Source: Kitasatospora sp. NBC_00315 (GTDB lineage Bacteria > Actinomycetota > Actinomycetes > Streptomycetales > Streptomycetaceae). Taken from it: a DNA stretch of 64,000 bases. Positions 8,164-17,146 of this stretch are shown here, in pieces. Numbering within the stretch: the stretch's first letter is position 1; every line of letters starts with the position of its first letter. Under the pieces are notes generated by a model. It saw nothing but the letters and a program-made list of their open reading frames with translations, did not search any database and had not been told where the DNA came from. Both the position numbers and the translations under genes were made by a program. Location: the NCBI RefSeq assembly GCF_041435095.1, contig NZ_CP108025.1, positions 7,936,001 to 8,000,000 on the forward strand, written 5' to 3'.

Positions 8164-8493
8164 GGCGACATTGTGCTGGTCCGTCCGCGCCCGCGCGGCG
8201 ACGGCCCACGAACCGCGCGGGCGCGGGCGCCGTCCGGCGGTACGGCGCCCGCGTCCCCGCCCGCGCGGCGCACGGATCGGGGCGGGGGCGTTGACAGCGC
8301 GCCCTCTTCGGCTGAATGCTAAGCAAGCGCTTAGTCAGCGTGGATTCGCAGTGCCGGCGGGCACCCCGGTATCCGTACCCGCGCCGCCGTACCCGCGCCG
8401 CCGTACCCGAGCCGCCGCACGTGAACCGCCGCACCCGCACAGCCGTACCCGCGCCGCCGCACCGACCGCCGTATGGAAGCCTGGAGTGAGCCC
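8164..8493. other. 330-bp regulatory spacer before the acyl-CoA operon
   Basis: No gene seen. It holds the TTGACA promoter and 20-bp operator of the acyl-CoA operon (8291-8337). After these come about 95 bp of imperfect CGCCGTACCCG-type repeats (8376-8470), which would form the 5' untranslated leader. Confidence 0.7.
8291..8337 (+). promoter_or_regulatory. promoter and 20-bp operator of the acyl-CoA operon
   Basis: TTGACA at 8291-8296 is a consensus -35. GCTAAGCAAGCGCTTAGTCA at 8318-8337 covers the -10 region (ATGCTA at 8316-8321). The same 20 bases occur in reverse at 21269-21288, in front of the divergent SDR gene and beside a tetR gene, again with TTGACA 18 nt away. AAGCAAGCGCTT cores are typical of TetR regulators of fatty-acid genes. 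Confidence 0.82.
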
Positions 8494-9534
8494 ATGTCCG
8501 ACACCTCTGCCGACCCGCCGGGCCTGAACCTCGCGCGCCTGCGCGAGCACCTGGAGCGCGCCATGCCGGGCACTGTCCGGGGCCCGTTGCGTGCCGAGCG
8601 GATCGAGGGCGGCCGCTCGAACCTCACGTACGTCCTCTCCGACGACCACGCGCGCTGGGTGCTGCGCCGCCCCCCGCTCGGCCATGTGCTCGCCACCGCG
8701 CACGACATGGGGCGCGAGTACCGCGTGATGACGGCCCTGCGCTCCACGGCCGTGCCCGTCCCGCAGACCCTGCTGCTGGTCGAGGACGCCGAGGTGCTGG
8801 GGGCCGGCTGGTACCTGATGGAGTACGTGCCCGGAGTCGCGCACCGTGACGCCGCCGCGCTGACCGCGCTCGGGCCGGAGCGGGTCCGCGCCCTGGGCCT
8901 GAGCCTGGTGGACACGCTGGTCCGGCTGCACGCCATCGACCCGGCCGACGTCGGTCTGGCCGACTTCGGACGCCCGGACGGCTTCCTGGCCCGCCAGCTG
9001 CGCCGCTGGAGCACCCAGTTCGCCGCCTCCCGGAGCCGGGAGCTGGCCGGCATCGACGAGCTGCACACGCTGCTCACCGAGCGGCTCCCGCACTCCCCGG
9101 CGCCCACCGTGGTGCACGGCGACTACCGCCTCGACAACGTCCTGGTCGACAGTTCGCCCGACGGCGGGGACCGGATCGCCGCCGTGCTGGACTGGGAGAT
9201 GTCCACGCTCGGGGATCCGCTCACCGACCTCGGCCTGCTCGTGATGTACACCGAGACGGCCGGTGCGGGCGGCGGGATCATCCCCGCCGCCACCACCGCG
9301 CCGGGCTACCCGGGCGCCCGCGAGCTCGCGGCCCGCTACGCCGAACGCTCCGGGCGGGACATCGCCACGCTCGGCTGGTACGTCGCCTTCGCCTCGTTCA
9401 AGCTGGCCGTGGTCGCCGAGGGGATCCACTACCGCTACCAGCAGGGAAAGACCCTGGGCGCAGGCTTCGAACGCGCCGGTGAGATGGGCCCGATCCTGGT
9501 CGACCACGGCCTCGCGGCCTTCAAGGAGCACTGA
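8494..9534 (+). CDS. APH/choline-kinase-like phosphotransferase, ACAD10/11 N-terminal-domain type
   Basis: 346 aa from ATG 8494 (GGAG 9 nt upstream; an in-frame ATG at 8473 has no ribosome site). IEGGRSNLTYVL near residue 33 is the nucleotide-loop region. TVVHGDYRLDNVLV (about 207-220) is the Brenner-type catalytic loop, with the catalytic aspartate and metal-binding asparagine. AVLDWEMSTLGDPLTDLG provides the second metal aspartate. In human ACAD10 and ACAD11 this domain is fused to an acyl-CoA dehydrogenase and phosphorylates 4-hydroxyacyl-CoA. Here the dehydrogenase is the next gene, one base away. It is not expected to be an antibiotic-resistance enzyme. Confidence 0.88.
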   Translation: MSDTSADPPGLNLARLREHLERAMPGTVRGPLRAERIEGGRSNLTYVLSDDHARWVLRRPPLGHVLATAHDMGREYRVMTALRSTAVPVPQTLLLVEDAEVLGAGWYLMEYVPGVAHRDAAALTALGPERVRALGLSLVDTLVRLHAIDPADVGLADFGRPDGFLARQLRRWSTQFAASRSRELAGIDELHTLLTERLPHSPAPTVVHGDYRLDNVLVDSSPDGGDRIAAVLDWEMSTLGDPLTDLGLLVMYTETAGAGGGIIPAATTAPGYPGARELAARYAERSGRDIATLGWYVAFASFKLAVVAEGIHYRYQQGKTLGAGFERAGEMGPILVDHGLAAFKEH

Positions 9535-9535
9535 C

Positions 9536-10759
9536 ATGGACTTCTCGTACGACGCCCGCACCCTGGAACTGCGCGAGCGGCTGCTCGCCTTCATGGACGA
9601 GCACGTGTACCCCGCCGAAGCCGTCCTGGAGGCCCAGCTCGCCGATCCGGCGCGTGAACACTGGGAGATCCCCCCGGTGGTCGCGGAGCTCCAGGCCGAG
9701 GCACGCCGGCAGGGCCTGTGGAACCTCTTCCTGCCCGGCGAGGGCGGAGCCGGTCTGACCAACCTCCAGTACGCGCCGCTCGCCGAGATCACCGGCCGGA
9801 GCCCGCAGTTGGCACCCGCCGCGCTCAACTGCGCCGCGCCCGACACCGGGAACATGGAGCTGCTCGCCCAGTTCGCCGACGCCGACCAGCGCAAACGCTG
9901 GCTGGAGCCGCTGCTGAACGCGGACATCCGCTCGGCGTTCGCGATGACCGAGCCGGAGGTCGCCTCCTCCGACGCCGCCAACATCGCCACCCGGATCGAG
10001 CGCGACGGCGACCACTACGTGGTCAACGGCCGCAAGTGGTACATCACCGGCGCGATGAACCCGGCCTGCAAGATCTTCATCGTGATGGGCAAGACCGACC
10101 CGACCGCCGAGAAGCACCGGCAGCAGAGCATGATCCTGGTGCCGCGCGACACCCCGGGCGTCACCGTCCGGCGCGGCATGCGGGTCTTCGGCTACGACGA
10201 CGCCGACCACGGCGGGCACGCCGAGATCCTCTTCGAGGACGTCCGCGTCCCGGCGGCCAACCTGATCGGCGAGGAGGGCTCCGGCTTCGCGATCGCCCAG
10301 GCCCGGCTCGGCCCCGGCCGGATCCACCACTGCATGCGCGCGATCGGCATCGCCGAGCGCGCCCTGGAGCTGATGTGCCGCCGGACGCTGGAGCGCGCCG
10401 CCTTCGGCCGCCCGCTGGCCGAGCAGGGCGTCGTGCAGGACTGGATCGCCGAGGCCCGGGTGCGGATCGAGCAGACCCGCCTGCTGGTGCTCAAGACCGC
10501 GTGGCTGATGGACACCGTGGGCAACCGGGGCGCGCACACCGAGATCCAGGCCATCAAGATCGCCACCCCGCTCACCGTCGAGTGGATCCTCGACAAGGCC
10601 GTCCAGGCGCACGGCGCGGCCGGGGTCAGCCAGGACACCCCGCTCGCCCAGCTCTGGGCCGGCAACCGCACGCTGCGGCTGGCGGACGGACCCGACGAGG
10701 TGCACAAGCGCTCGCTCGCCCGGCGCGAGCTGGCCCGGTACCGCGAGGTGGCCCGATGA
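9536..10759 (+). CDS. acyl-CoA dehydrogenase, ACAD10/11-like
   Basis: 407 aa; ATG one base after the stop of the kinase gene. AFAMTEPEVASSDAANIATRI (about 140-160) and the following GRKWYITGA are the FAD/substrate signature. HGAAGVSQDTPLAQLWAGNR near residue 360 and LRLADGPDEVH near 381 are characteristic of the ACAD10/11 group. It would introduce the alpha-beta double bond, or in this subgroup act on the phosphorylated 4-hydroxyacyl-CoA made by its neighbour. It overlaps the next dehydrogenase by ATGA. Confidence 0.92.
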   Translation: MDFSYDARTLELRERLLAFMDEHVYPAEAVLEAQLADPAREHWEIPPVVAELQAEARRQGLWNLFLPGEGGAGLTNLQYAPLAEITGRSPQLAPAALNCAAPDTGNMELLAQFADADQRKRWLEPLLNADIRSAFAMTEPEVASSDAANIATRIERDGDHYVVNGRKWYITGAMNPACKIFIVMGKTDPTAEKHRQQSMILVPRDTPGVTVRRGMRVFGYDDADHGGHAEILFEDVRVPAANLIGEEGSGFAIAQARLGPGRIHHCMRAIGIAERALELMCRRTLERAAFGRPLAEQGVVQDWIAEARVRIEQTRLLVLKTAWLMDTVGNRGAHTEIQAIKIATPLTVEWILDKAVQAHGAAGVSQDTPLAQLWAGNRTLRLADGPDEVHKRSLARRELARYREVAR

Positions 10760-11970
10760 CCACCGCCGAGGAACTGCGCACCCGTACCGCGGATCTGCTG
10801 GCCGCCCACGATCCGGCGGCCACCGAGCCGCTGGAGTTCCTGCGGGCCCGCTTCGACGCCGGCCTCGCCTGGGTGCACTTCCCGCCCGGCCTCGGCGGCC
10901 TCGGCGCCCCACGCGCGCTGCAGGCCGTGGTGGACGCGGAGCTCGCGGCGGCGGGCGCACCCGACAACGACCCCCGCCGGATCGGCATCGGTCTCGGCAT
11001 GGCCGCGCCGACCGTCCTGCGTTTCGGCACCGAGGAGCAGAAGCAGCGCTTCCTGCGCCCGCTCTGGACGGGCGAGGAGGTCTGGTGCCAGCTGTTCAGC
11101 GAGCCCGGAGCCGGCTCCGACCTGGCCGCGCTGGCCACCCGGGCCGTCCACGAGGCCGGCGACGCGGAGGGAGGCGGGGACGGGCCGGGCGGCCACTGGA
11201 CCGTGGACGGGCAGAAGGTGTGGACCTCCAGTGCCCACCTGGCCCGCTGGGCCATCCTGCTCGCCCGCACCGACCCGGACGTCCCCAAGCACCAGGGCAT
11301 CAGCTACTTCGTCTGCGACATGACCGACCCCGGCGTGGACGTGCGCCCACTGCGCCAGCTGACCGGCGAGGCCGAGTTCAACGAGGTCTTCCTGACGGGC
11401 GTACGGATCCCGGACGCGCACCGGCTCGGCGCGGTGGGCGAGGGCTGGAAGATCGCCCAGACCACCCTCAACAACGAACGGGTCGCGATCGGCGGCCATC
11501 GCACTCCCCGGGAGGGCGGCCTGATCGGGCTGCTCGCCGACGTCTGGCGCGAGCAGCCGGGTGCCCGGACCCACGAGCTGCACCAGCGGCTGCTGCAGGG
11601 CTGGACCGACGCCGAGGTGCTGCGGCTGACCGCCGAGCGGCTGCGCCAGCAGCTGGCGGTCGGCCAGCCCGGCCCCGAGGGCGCGGCCGCCAAGCTTGCC
11701 TTCGCCCGGCTCGCCCAACAACTGACCGGCTTGGAGGTGGAGTTGCTCGCCGAGGAGGGGCTCGGTTACGGCGACTGGACGATGTCCCGCCCGGAGCTGG
11801 TGGACTTCACCGGCCGCGACGCGGGCTATCGCTACCTGCGCGCCAAGGGCAACTCGATCGAGGGCGGCAGCTCCGAGATCCTGCGCAACATCATCGCCGA
11901 GCGCGTTCTCGGCCTGCCCGCCGAGTCGCGCTCGGACAAGGACGTGCCGTGGAAGGAGTCGGCCCGATGA
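10756..11970 (+). CDS. acyl-CoA dehydrogenase (FadE-type)
   Basis: 404 aa; ATGA overlap with the gene before and after. CQLFSEPGAGSDLAAL (about 112-127) and DGQKVWTSSAH are the flavin/substrate motifs, and KGNSIEGGSSEILRNIIAERVLGLP at the C-terminus is the typical FadE end. An acidic glycine-rich insertion (EAGDAEGGGDGPGG) lies near residue 136. Adjacent FadE pairs of this size in actinobacteria, for example in steroid side-chain degradation, form alpha2beta2 heterotetramers. The next gene is the likely partner. Confidence 0.92.
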   Translation: MTTAEELRTRTADLLAAHDPAATEPLEFLRARFDAGLAWVHFPPGLGGLGAPRALQAVVDAELAAAGAPDNDPRRIGIGLGMAAPTVLRFGTEEQKQRFLRPLWTGEEVWCQLFSEPGAGSDLAALATRAVHEAGDAEGGGDGPGGHWTVDGQKVWTSSAHLARWAILLARTDPDVPKHQGISYFVCDMTDPGVDVRPLRQLTGEAEFNEVFLTGVRIPDAHRLGAVGEGWKIAQTTLNNERVAIGGHRTPREGGLIGLLADVWREQPGARTHELHQRLLQGWTDAEVLRLTAERLRQQLAVGQPGPEGAAAKLAFARLAQQLTGLEVELLAEEGLGYGDWTMSRPELVDFTGRDAGYRYLRAKGNSIEGGSSEILRNIIAERVLGLPAESRSDKDVPWKESAR

Positions 11971-13106
11971 CCGAACTCGACCTGCTGTACTCGGAGGTGG
12001 AGGAGGACCTGCGCTCCGCCGTCCGGGCCGTGCTCGCCGACCGGTGTCCGCCGCAGGCCGTCCTCGCCCGCTGTGAAGGGCCGGAGCCCTACGACACGGG
12101 CCTGTGGCGGGTGCTGGCCGAGGAGGTCGGTGTCGCCGGGCTCCCGGTGCCCGAGGCACTCGGCGGGGCCGGGGCCTCCCTGCGGGAGAGCGCCGTGGTG
12201 CTGGAGGAGCTGGGCCGGGCCTGCGCGCCCACCGCCTTCCTCGGCAGCGCCGTCCTCGCCACCACCGTCCTGCTGGCCGCCGACGCCTCGGCGGAACTCA
12301 CCGCCCTCGCCGCGGGGGAGCGCACCGCCACCCTGGTGGTGGCGCTCCCGACAGCGCCCGAAGCGCCCTTTCCCCTGGGCGTACGGGCCACCGGCACAGG
12401 GGAGTTGACCGGCACCGTGGCCTGGGTGGCGGACACGCCGGCGGTCGGACTGCTGATCGTCCCCGCCGACGGCCCGGCCGGCCCCGGCCTCTACGCGGTC
12501 GAGGCCGCCGAGGCGACGCTCACGCCGCGCGGTTCGCTGGATCTCACCCGGCCGCTCGCGGACGTCTGCCTCACGGGCGCCCCGGGCCGGCTGCTGATCG
12601 GTCCCGACCGCGCCGAGGCCGTGCTCCGCCAGGCACTGCTCACCGGCGCCGCCCTGCTCTGCTCCGAGCAGCTCGGCCTGGCCGAGTGGTGTCTGGCCAC
12701 CACCGTGGCGTACCTGCGGGAGCGCCGGCAGTTCGGCCGGGTGGTCGGCTCCTTCCAGGCTCTCAAGCACCGCCTGGCCGATCTCTGGCTGGACATCGCC
12801 GGTGCCCGTGCGGCGGCCCGGGCCGCGGCCGACGCGCTGGCCTCGGGTGCGTCGGACGCCGCGATCCTGGTGGCCGTCGCCGCCTCGCACTGCTCGGACA
12901 CCGCCGTCCGCGCGGCGGAGGAGGCCGTGCAACTGCACGGCGGGATCGGGATGACCTGGGAGCATCCCGTGCACCTCTACCTCAAGCGGGCCAAGGCCGA
13001 TCAGCTGGCCCTCGGCACCCCCGGCCGCCACCGCGCGGCGCTGGCCGCGCTGGTCGACCTGCCCGCCCCGGGGGCGGTGGCGACGCCCCGGGTGCCGCAC
13101 GTGTGA
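11967..13106 (+). CDS. acyl-CoA dehydrogenase, smaller partner type
   Basis: 379 aa; overlaps the previous stop by ATGA. The N-terminal helical domain is clear (GLPVPEALGGAGASL near 57), the middle beta domain is divergent and lacks the usual TEP/SDxA motif, and the C-terminal domain is good (RRQFGRVVGSFQALKHRLADLW near 250; QLHGGIGMTWEHPVHLYLKRAK near 318). Loss of the central FAD motif with a kept C-terminal domain is common in one half of heterotetrameric FadE pairs. It is the last gene of the operon; a GC hairpin follows at 13116. Confidence 0.88.
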   Translation: MTELDLLYSEVEEDLRSAVRAVLADRCPPQAVLARCEGPEPYDTGLWRVLAEEVGVAGLPVPEALGGAGASLRESAVVLEELGRACAPTAFLGSAVLATTVLLAADASAELTALAAGERTATLVVALPTAPEAPFPLGVRATGTGELTGTVAWVADTPAVGLLIVPADGPAGPGLYAVEAAEATLTPRGSLDLTRPLADVCLTGAPGRLLIGPDRAEAVLRQALLTGAALLCSEQLGLAEWCLATTVAYLRERRQFGRVVGSFQALKHRLADLWLDIAGARAAARAAADALASGASDAAILVAVAASHCSDTAVRAAEEAVQLHGGIGMTWEHPVHLYLKRAKADQLALGTPGRHRAALAALVDLPAPGAVATPRVPHV

Positions 13107-13115
13107 GGGCGGCGG

Positions 13116-13140
13116 GCCCCCGCCGGACGGCGGCGGGGGC
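13116..13140 (+). terminator. GC-rich hairpin after acyl-CoA operon
   Basis: GCCCCCGCCG (13116-13125) pairs perfectly with CGGCGGGGGC (13131-13140) around a 5-nt loop, 10 bases after the operon stop and between convergent genes. There is no T-tract, as usual in streptomycetes. Confidence 0.6.
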
Positions 13141-13242
13141 GGTCGGCGCCCGGGGGCATCACCACCGGCCCCTTCCCCGCACGACGGCGTCGGGCCGGGA
13201 GGGTACCGGCCGGGGGGGCCGGGACGGCGGGGCCGGTGACGG

Positions 13243-14817
13243 TCAGGACGGTGGCGCGTCGGCCGGGTCGGCGGCGTGCACGGGGACGTCCGGGTGCCGG
13301 AACCAGGAGCCCTGCACGGCCCACTGGACGAGCATCAGCACGGCGCCGATCAGCAGCGCCCCGACACCGATCACGGTCACCCCGCCGGTCTGCCCGAACA
13401 CCGGCAGGTCGATCGAGGTGCTGCCGTAGTCCGGCTGCGCGTAGACGTCGAAGGCCGCGTAACAGAAGAAGTACAGCAGCATCAGCCCGCCCAGCAGCGG
13501 GAAGAGGCCCTTGAAGACGAAGTCCTTGGCACTTCGGGTCAGCACTCTGCGGTAGTACCAGACGCAGGCGAAGCCGGTGAGACCGTAGTAGAACGCGATG
13601 CCCAGGCCGACCGAGGCGATCGAGTCGGCCAGCACGTTGTCACTGATCAGCGTCAGCAGGACGTAGAAGGCGATGGAGGCGATGCCCATACCGATCGTCG
13701 ACCAGGTCGGCGTGCGGTGCTTGGCGTGCACCCGGGCGAACTGGCTGGGGATGGCCCGGTGCGCGGCCATCGAGAACGAGGTACGGGCCGTCGGCAGGAT
13801 CGTGGTCTGGGTGGAGGCCGCGGAGGAGGTCAGCACCATGAAGATCAGCAGTTTGGTGAGGAACCAGCCCAGGCCCTGGTCGCCGAAGACCGCGCCGCCC
13901 AGACCGGACAGCACGTCACCCGCGTTGTCCGGGTTCCCCAGCCCGATGCCGTCCGCGCCGACACCGGCGAAGGCCTGCGCGGAGGTCGACACCAGCGCGT
14001 AGATCACCAGCAGCAGCACGGTGGAGATCACGGCGGCGCGCCCGGGCGTGCGGTGGCTGTCCGCGGTCTCCTCGTTCACCGAGACGGCGGTGTCCCAGCC
14101 CCAGTAGATGAAGACGGCGGCCAGGATGCCCGCCGTCAGGGCACTGGTGGTGGGGACGTTGAACGGGTTGAACCACGAGCCGGAGATCTTGATCGCGGTG
14201 GCCGGCGGGTGCGAGCCGTAGACCTTCACCAGAGCCGTGATCGAGAAGATCGCCAGCATCACGATCTCGACGCCGAGCAGCCAGCGCTGCAGTGCGGCGG
14301 AGATCTCGATGCCGACGTAGCAGATCGCGGTCATCACGATGATCCAGGCCACCCCGGCCAGGGTCGTCCAGGTGGTGTTGGAGGCCAGTGAGTCCAGCCC
14401 GAGCAGCTGGAACCCGTACACGCCGGCGATCTGGGCCAGATTGGCCATCACGATGATGTCGGCGACGATGATGCCCCAGCCGCCCATCCAGCCCGTCCGG
14501 GGGCCGAAGGCGCGGGCGGCCCAGGTGAAGGTGGTGCCGCAGTCGGGGTCGGAGGCGTTGAGCTCCTTGTAGGCGTACGCGATCAGCAGCATCGGCACGA
14601 AGCCGAGGATGGTGATGATCGGCGCCTGCAGGCCCACACCGGCCACGATGATTCCGAGTGTGGCGGCCAGGCTGTAGGCCGGTGCGGTGGAGGCAAGTCC
14701 GATCGCCACCGAGGACACGAGGCCGAGCGCACCGCCCTTGAGCCCCTTCTCGCCCGCACCGGAGCCGGTGACGAGCGGTGCTGCGGGCGGCCCGGGACGA
14801 CCGGCTGGAGCGGACAC
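13243..14817 (-). CDS. APC family amino acid/polyamine permease
   Basis: 524 aa from GTG 14817. The open frame runs 67 codons further upstream but that part is arginine/proline-rich and not permease-like. About twelve hydrophobic helices begin with GLVSSVAIGLASTAPAYSL, the APC helix 1 with its substrate-binding kink. ELNASDPDCGTTFTWAARAFG is the conserved loop after helix 2. The C-terminal 60 residues hold one more helix and a short acidic tail. The substrate is an amino acid or amine by family. It is transcribed toward the acyl-CoA operon. Confidence 0.88.
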   Translation of the reverse strand: MSAPAGRPGPPAAPLVTGSGAGEKGLKGGALGLVSSVAIGLASTAPAYSLAATLGIIVAGVGLQAPIITILGFVPMLLIAYAYKELNASDPDCGTTFTWAARAFGPRTGWMGGWGIIVADIIVMANLAQIAGVYGFQLLGLDSLASNTTWTTLAGVAWIIVMTAICYVGIEISAALQRWLLGVEIVMLAIFSITALVKVYGSHPPATAIKISGSWFNPFNVPTTSALTAGILAAVFIYWGWDTAVSVNEETADSHRTPGRAAVISTVLLLVIYALVSTSAQAFAGVGADGIGLGNPDNAGDVLSGLGGAVFGDQGLGWFLTKLLIFMVLTSSAASTQTTILPTARTSFSMAAHRAIPSQFARVHAKHRTPTWSTIGMGIASIAFYVLLTLISDNVLADSIASVGLGIAFYYGLTGFACVWYYRRVLTRSAKDFVFKGLFPLLGGLMLLYFFCYAAFDVYAQPDYGSTSIDLPVFGQTGGVTVIGVGALLIGAVLMLVQWAVQGSWFRHPDVPVHAADPADAPPS

Positions 14818-15160
14818 TTGTCCCCACCTTCTTCTTCCTGCGTCGGGCGGAGTCCGTCCGGAGCGCCCTGGCGGCCGGCGACTCGCGCGACCGGGGCCGC
14901 GCCGTCCGTCGCCACTGCGTCCGGAGGCGGTCCGGTCGGGGCGTGGTGACCCCGGGCGGACCGGCGTCTCACATCTTCCCCCCGCGGACCGAACGCTGCC
15001 AGAGGGAGGCCGCCCCACGGGGCAACCGGGCGCCGCAGGCCCCGCACGTCACCCGGTCGGACCTGCTCGGCACGCATTCGGCCGTTCCGGATAGCAGGGT
15101 CGCTCCGGCGGTCGGAGACTCGGAGCCCGGGGGGTGTTCTCGACTCTGAGAGGCGTTCCA
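14818..15160. other. divergent promoter region, APC permease / XylF-like gene
   Basis: 343 bp without a supported gene. Open frames here are arginine-rich shadows. Promoters for both divergent genes must lie here, but I see no clear consensus boxes or operator palindrome. Confidence 0.6.
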
Positions 15161-16273
15161 GTGAAGTCAGCTCCTTCCCGCATCGTCGTGGCCGCCACCG
15201 CGGTCACTCTCGCGTTCGCCCTCGCCTCGTGCGGAAGCGCGAAGCAGTCCACGGGATCGTCCTCGTCGGGCGGTGCCTCCGGCAGCGCCGGCGGGACGAT
15301 CAAGATCGGGCTGCTCCTGCCCGAGACCAAGACCACCCGCTACGAGCAGTTCGACAAGCCGTTGATCGAGCAGAAGATCAAGGCCATCGCCCCGAACGCC
15401 CAGATCGACTACTACAACGCCAACCAGGACGCCACCACGCAGCAGACCCAGGTGGACACCGCGCTGACCAAGGGCAACCAGGTGCTGATCCTGGACGCGG
15501 TCGACGCCAAGTCGATCCAGTCCTCGGTGCAGAAGGCCCACGACGCGGGCGTCAAGGTGGTCGCGTACGACCGGCTGGCGCAGGGCCCGGTGGACGCCTA
15601 CGTCTCCTTCGACAACCACAAGGTCGGCGAGCTGCAGGGCAAGGCCCTGGTCGACGCCGTCGGCGACAAGGCCTCGGCCGGCAAGATCATCATGATCAAC
15701 GGCTCGCCGACCGACCCGAACGCCGCCGAGTTCAAGGCCGGCGCGCACAGCGCGATGGACGGCAAGCTCACCATCGGCAAGGAGTACGACACCCCGAACT
15801 GGGACCCGAACAACGCCAACCAGGAGGCCGCCGCCGCGATCACCGCGCTCGGCGCCCAGAACGTGGTCGGCGTCTACTCCGCCAACGACGGCATGGCGGC
15901 CGGTATCGCGACCGCACTCAAGGCCGCCAACCTCTCCGTCCCGCTGACCGGACAGGACGCCCAGCTCGACGCGGTGCAGCGGATCCTCGTCAACACCCAG
16001 ACGATGTCGATCTACAAGCCGTACAAGCCGGAGGCCGAGGCGGCCGCGATCATGGCCGTCTCGCTCGCCCAGGGCAAGGGAGTGCCGAGCGCCTCCGCGA
16101 CGGCGACGTCCACCAGCGGCAGCGGCCACACGGTGCCCTCGGTCCTGATCACCCCGGTCGTCCTGGTCAAGGACAACATCAAGAGCACCGTCGTCGCCGA
16201 CGGCCTCTACACCGTCGCGCAGATCTGCACCCCGGACTACGCCGCGGCCTGCACGGCGGTCGGCCTGTCCTGA
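15161..16273 (+). CDS. sugar ABC transporter substrate-binding lipoprotein, XylF-like
   Basis: 370 aa from GTG 15161. The N-terminus is a lipoprotein signal with lipobox LASC (cysteine near residue 25), then a serine/glycine linker, so the protein is anchored on the outer face of the membrane. The mature part is a type 1 periplasmic-binding fold. GLLLPETKTTRYEQFDKPL, LILDAVDAKSIQSSVQKAHDAGVKVVAYDRL and VGVYSANDGMAAGIATALKAA are the segments typical of D-xylose binding proteins. It starts a three-gene importer with the ATPase and permease downstream; a ROK-type xylose regulator is not nearby. Confidence 0.88.
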   Translation: MKSAPSRIVVAATAVTLAFALASCGSAKQSTGSSSSGGASGSAGGTIKIGLLLPETKTTRYEQFDKPLIEQKIKAIAPNAQIDYYNANQDATTQQTQVDTALTKGNQVLILDAVDAKSIQSSVQKAHDAGVKVVAYDRLAQGPVDAYVSFDNHKVGELQGKALVDAVGDKASAGKIIMINGSPTDPNAAEFKAGAHSAMDGKLTIGKEYDTPNWDPNNANQEAAAAITALGAQNVVGVYSANDGMAAGIATALKAANLSVPLTGQDAQLDAVQRILVNTQTMSIYKPYKPEAEAAAIMAVSLAQGKGVPSASATATSTSGSGHTVPSVLITPVVLVKDNIKSTVVADGLYTVAQICTPDYAAACTAVGLS

Positions 16274-16366
16274 CCGGCGCGCCCGGCCTGCGAGGGCCGG
16301 GCAGGAACCGCTCGCCGGTCGTGACGGTCGCCGCAATAGCCTCGGTGAACAAGGGAGTTGATAGTA

Positions 16367-17146
16367 GTGGCAGCTGAGCCCGTACTCGCGCTGCGCGGGG
16401 TCTCCAAACGGTTCGGCGCCGTGCAGGCGCTCACCGACGTCGAGCTGGAGGTGCGCCCGGGCGAGGTGGTCGCCCTGGTGGGGGACAACGGCGCGGGCAA
16501 GTCCACCCTGGTCAAGACGATCGCCGGGGTGAACCAGCCGGACGGCGGCGTCATCGAGTGGGAGGGCAGGCAGGTGGCCATCCACCGGCCGCAGGAGGCC
16601 CAGAGCCTCGGCATCGCGACCGTCTACCAGGACCTCGCCCTCTGCGACAACCTCGACGTGGTCGGCAACCTGTTCCTCGGCCGCGAGATGCGGCACTTCA
16701 CCATCCTCGACGAGGTCGGCATGGAGAAGCGCTCCCGCGAGCTGCTGAGCACGCTGTCGATCCGCATCCCCAGCGTGCGGATCCCGATCGCCTCGCTCTC
16801 CGGTGGCCAGCGCCAGACCGTCGCGATCGCCCGTGCGCTGGTCGGCGACCCGAAGGTGGTCATCCTCGACGAGCCCACCGCGGCCCTCGGCGTCGAGCAG
16901 ACCGCGCAGGTCCTCGACCTGGTCGAGCGGCTGCGCGACCGGGGGCTCGGCGTCATCCTGATCAGTCACAACATGGCCGACGTGATGGCCGTCGCGGACC
17001 GCGTCGCCGTGCTGCGCCTCGGCCGCAACAACGGCTTCTTCGACCGGCGCTACACCAACAAGGAAGAGATCATCTCCGCCATCACCGGCGCCACGGACAA
17101 TGCCGTGACCCGCCGTCAGGCGCGCGGCACGGAGGGTCAAGAGTGA
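16367..17146 (+). CDS. sugar ABC transporter ATP-binding protein, single-domain XylG-like
   Basis: 259 aa from GTG 16367 after AAGGGAG. Walker A is GDNGAGKST (about 38-46), the signature LSGGQRQ is near 142, Walker B is VVILDEPTAALG near 161, and the H-loop is ISHNMADV. Classical XylG/RbsA proteins have two ATPase domains (about 500 aa); this has one, as is frequent in actinobacterial sugar importers, so it should work as a homodimer. It overlaps the permease start by GTGA, so translation is coupled. Confidence 0.9.
   Translation: MAAEPVLALRGVSKRFGAVQALTDVELEVRPGEVVALVGDNGAGKSTLVKTIAGVNQPDGGVIEWEGRQVAIHRPQEAQSLGIATVYQDLALCDNLDVVGNLFLGREMRHFTILDEVGMEKRSRELLSTLSIRIPSVRIPIASLSGGQRQTVAIARALVGDPKVVILDEPTAALGVEQTAQVLDLVERLRDRGLGVILISHNMADVMAVADRVAVLRLGRNNGFFDRRYTNKEEIISAITGATDNAVTRRQARGTEGQE

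Noticed and set aside
10192..12159. Long minus-strand frame over the acyl-CoA dehydrogenases
   Set aside because: Shadow of three well-supported overlapping dehydrogenase genes.
13243..15018. Longer form of the APC permease (591 aa)
   Set aside because: The extra 67 residues are Arg/Pro/Gly-rich without membrane or permease character; GTG 14817 fits family length.
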